From SHVO01 sp041905795 (GTDB taxonomy: Bacteria > Pseudomonadota > Alphaproteobacteria > Rhodospirillales > Rhodospirillaceae): a stretch of DNA of 64,000 bases. Below the pieces are notes generated by a model, which saw only the letters and a list, made by a program, of their open reading frames with translations, did no database searches and was not told where the DNA came from. Position 1 is the first letter of the stretch; each line of letters starts with the position of its first letter. The position numbers and the translations under genes were made by a program. This document shows, piece after piece, positions 60,242 through 64,000 of the stretch. The stretch covers positions 37,066 through 101,065 of the forward strand of contig JAYRKL010000015.1 in NCBI GenBank assembly GCA_041905795.1. Reading direction: 5' to 3'.

Positions 60242-61561
60242 ATGGAGACTCAGTTCAACGATCTCGCCGACGGTATCGGCGCGCAGCTGCGTAGACAGGA
60301 AGGCTTCCTCGCATCCTTCTCCGGCGAGTCATCGGAATTCGTGCGCTACAACCGCGCCGCCGTGCGCCAGGCGGGCGCGGTGGAGCAGCGCACCCTGACC
60401 CTGGAGTTGTTCGAGGGCCGCCGCCACGCCGCGCAGACCCTGCCCCTCACCGGCGGCGGCGCCGACGCGGAGCGGGTTTCGGCGACCGTCGCGCGCCTGC
60501 GCGACATCCTCAAGGACCAGCCCGAGGACCCGCTGTTCCTGGTCAACGAAATACCCACGTCGTCCCGGCGCATCCTCGACGCCGCCTTGCCCGCCGCCGA
60601 CGAGATGATGGACGCGGTCACCACGGCGGGCCGCGGCCGCGACCTGGTGGGCATCACCGCCAACGGCCCCATCCACCGCGGCTTCGCCAACAGCTTTGGC
60701 CAACGCAATTGGGATACGGCGCCGGCCTATAACATCGACCTCAGTTTCTACCTCGCCGCCGACAAGGCGGTGAAATGGGGCGACGCCGGCACCGCCTGGA
60801 ACGCGGCCGCTTTCGCCGCCAAGGCCGACGCCGCGCGCCGGCGGCTCGACGCGCTCGCCCGGCCGCCCAAGACCCTCACGCCCAGCGGTGCGCGTGTCTA
60901 TCTCGCGCCCGCCGCCATGGAAGAGATCATGGGCATTCTCGGATGGGGCGGCTTCGGCCTCGCCGACCACCGCACCGGTACCACGCCCCTGATCCGCATG
61001 ACCCAGGGCGAGACCTTGAGCGAAAAGGTCACCCTCCGCGAAAACACCCGGGACGGCCTGGCCCCCGGCTTCCAGAGCAAGGGCTTCCTCAAGCCCGACG
61101 CCGTCACCCTGATCGAGGGCGGCGTCTACAAAAATTGCCTGACGAGCCCGCGCTCGGCCGCCGAGTTCGGGGCGGTGCAGAACGGCGCCGACGACAACGC
61201 CGAGAGCCCCCAGTCGCTGGACATGGCGCCGGGCGATCTGGCCGAGGCCGACGTTCTGAAAACCCTCGGCACCGGCGTCTATGTCGGGAACCTGTGGTAC
61301 CTGAACTATTCCGACCGCAACGCCTGCCGCCTCACCGGCATGACCCGCTTCGCGACATTTTGGGTCGAGAACGGCGAGATCGCGGCGCCCCTCAACGTCA
61401 TGCGCTTCGACGACACGCTGTACCGGATGCTGGGAACCAACCTGGTGGCGCTCACCCGCGAACGCGATGCGCGCCTGGCCAGCGATACCTACGAGTCCCG
61501 CTGGACCCGCTCCATGCGTCTGCCCGGGGCGGTGATCGAGGACTTGAGGCTGACGCTATAG
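60242..61561 (+). CDS. TldE/PmbA-like protein, partner of the TldD-like peptidase
   Basis: 439 aa from ATG 60242, 1 bp after the previous stop. Same two-domain fold as TldD but without HExxxH, as expected for the inactive partner. LTPSGARVYLAPAAMEEIMGIL and GLAPGFQSKGFLKPDAVTLIEGGV match the family. Forms a heterodimer channel. The triplet with PepN suggests sequential peptide trimming. Confidence 0.9.
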   Translation: METQFNDLADGIGAQLRRQEGFLASFSGESSEFVRYNRAAVRQAGAVEQRTLTLELFEGRRHAAQTLPLTGGGADAERVSATVARLRDILKDQPEDPLFLVNEIPTSSRRILDAALPAADEMMDAVTTAGRGRDLVGITANGPIHRGFANSFGQRNWDTAPAYNIDLSFYLAADKAVKWGDAGTAWNAAAFAAKADAARRRLDALARPPKTLTPSGARVYLAPAAMEEIMGILGWGGFGLADHRTGTTPLIRMTQGETLSEKVTLRENTRDGLAPGFQSKGFLKPDAVTLIEGGVYKNCLTSPRSAAEFGAVQNGADDNAESPQSLDMAPGDLAEADVLKTLGTGVYVGNLWYLNYSDRNACRLTGMTRFATFWVENGEIAAPLNVMRFDDTLYRMLGTNLVALTRERDARLASDTYESRWTRSMRLPGAVIEDLRLTL

Positions 61562-61568
61562 GAGGTTC

Positions 61569-61996
61569 TTATAAGCCTTGCGCCGTGGCGGAGCGGTCGA
61601 CGGTCTTCAGGATATGGTCGATGCGGGCCTTGAGGTCCGAGAGCAGCACCGGTTTCACCAGGTAGCCGTTGACCTGGTACTCGCGCGCGAAGGCCACGGT
61701 CTCGGGCTTGGCGTCGGCGGTCAGGAACACGATCGGGATGTTCTTGACCCATTCCACTTTCACCGTGCGCACCATCTTCAGGAACTGGCGGCCGTCCACC
61801 GGCTGCATATGCACGTCGCACAGCACCAGGGTCGGACGGGTACGGGCGATCTCATTGAGGCCCGCCTTGCCGTCCGCGGCCTCGATGACGGTGGGAATGC
61901 CGATCTGGCGCAGCTGGCTCTTGATGGCGGTGCGCGTCACCTGCTCGTCCTCGACGACGAGGACGGTCACGCCCTTATAAAGATCGCTCTCGCTGC

Positions 61997-62000
<4 letters not shown>
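61569..62000 (-). CDS. CheY-like single-domain response regulator
   Basis: 143 aa. A stand-alone receiver: acidic E17/D18 in VLVVEDEQ, phospho-acceptor Asp62 in VLCDVHMQP, FLTA and Lys in YLVKPV. No output domain. Start overlaps the hybrid-kinase stop by 4 bp, so it is probably the kinase's diffusible partner. Resembles regulators in stress or cell-cycle relays. Confidence 0.92.

Positions 62001-64000
<2,000 letters not shown>

Overview
The window is GC-rich chromosomal DNA that most likely comes from an alphaproteobacterium. The evidence is regulatory as much as protein-based. There are two GTTC-N7-GTTC boxes (the alphaproteobacterial LexA/SOS operator), two exact TTAA-N7-TTAAC boxes (the CtrA cell-cycle regulator site), a SocA/Panacea-type protein, and gene families common in Caulobacterales/Rhizobiales relatives. 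Genus cannot be fixed from the sequence alone. I found no rRNA, tRNA, CRISPR array, transposase or phage gene; the window reads as ordinary but accessory-rich chromosome.

Layout. 0-2.3 kb: a methyltransferase and a compact arsenic operon (arsR, arsC, aquaporin-type channel). 2.4-7.6 kb: gamma-glutamyltransferase, a SulP transporter and a prolyl-oligopeptidase-family peptidase. 8.0-13.7 kb: one operon encoding a CxxCH-bearing DUF1592/DUF1588 lipoprotein, a DUF1552 protein, a three-repeat COG4315-type secreted protein and an unrecognised 370-aa periplasmic protein, closed by a strong terminator. 13.8-22.9 kb: a GNAT enzyme, a small secreted protein, a CzcCBA-type metal efflux operon, and a divergent OmpR-type two-component system. 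22.9-25.3 kb: small regulators and envelope proteins. 25.3-29.9 kb: a copper-type P-ATPase, an RT0821-like surface protein, and an ECF sigma / small membrane protein / metal-sensor trio. 30.2-35.5 kb: a TPR-methyltransferase, a BamE-like lipoprotein and a second OmpR-type two-component pair. 35.9-38.9 kb: a DUF1800/DUF1501 pair. 38.9-48.2 kb: metabolic and envelope genes (MmgE/PrpD, tri-haem cytochrome, S1/P1 nuclease, DUF192, NhaA, Panacea). 48.2-50.3 kb: a regulatory hot spot with REP-like palindromes, a CtrA box, a 32-aa membrane peptide, two opposed LexA boxes, a DnaA box and dusA. 50.4-56 kb: a DUF1045 protein, a possible degenerate GGDEF/EAL protein, sugar-nucleotide enzymes (including a cytidylyltransferase-RraA fusion behind a CtrA box). 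56.1-61.6 kb: pepN-tldD-tldE-like peptidase operon. 61.6-64 kb: a CheY-like regulator and a hybrid kinase running off the window.

The most interesting item is the 32-codon gene at 48968-49066. It encodes a single-pass membrane peptide and is fed by a paired LexA operator, which makes it a good candidate for a SidA-like SOS division inhibitor. The second is the 8.0-13.7 kb periplasmic operon, whose members mostly lack assigned functions and which may share a regulatory 11-mer with the DUF1800/DUF1501 operon at 35.9 kb.
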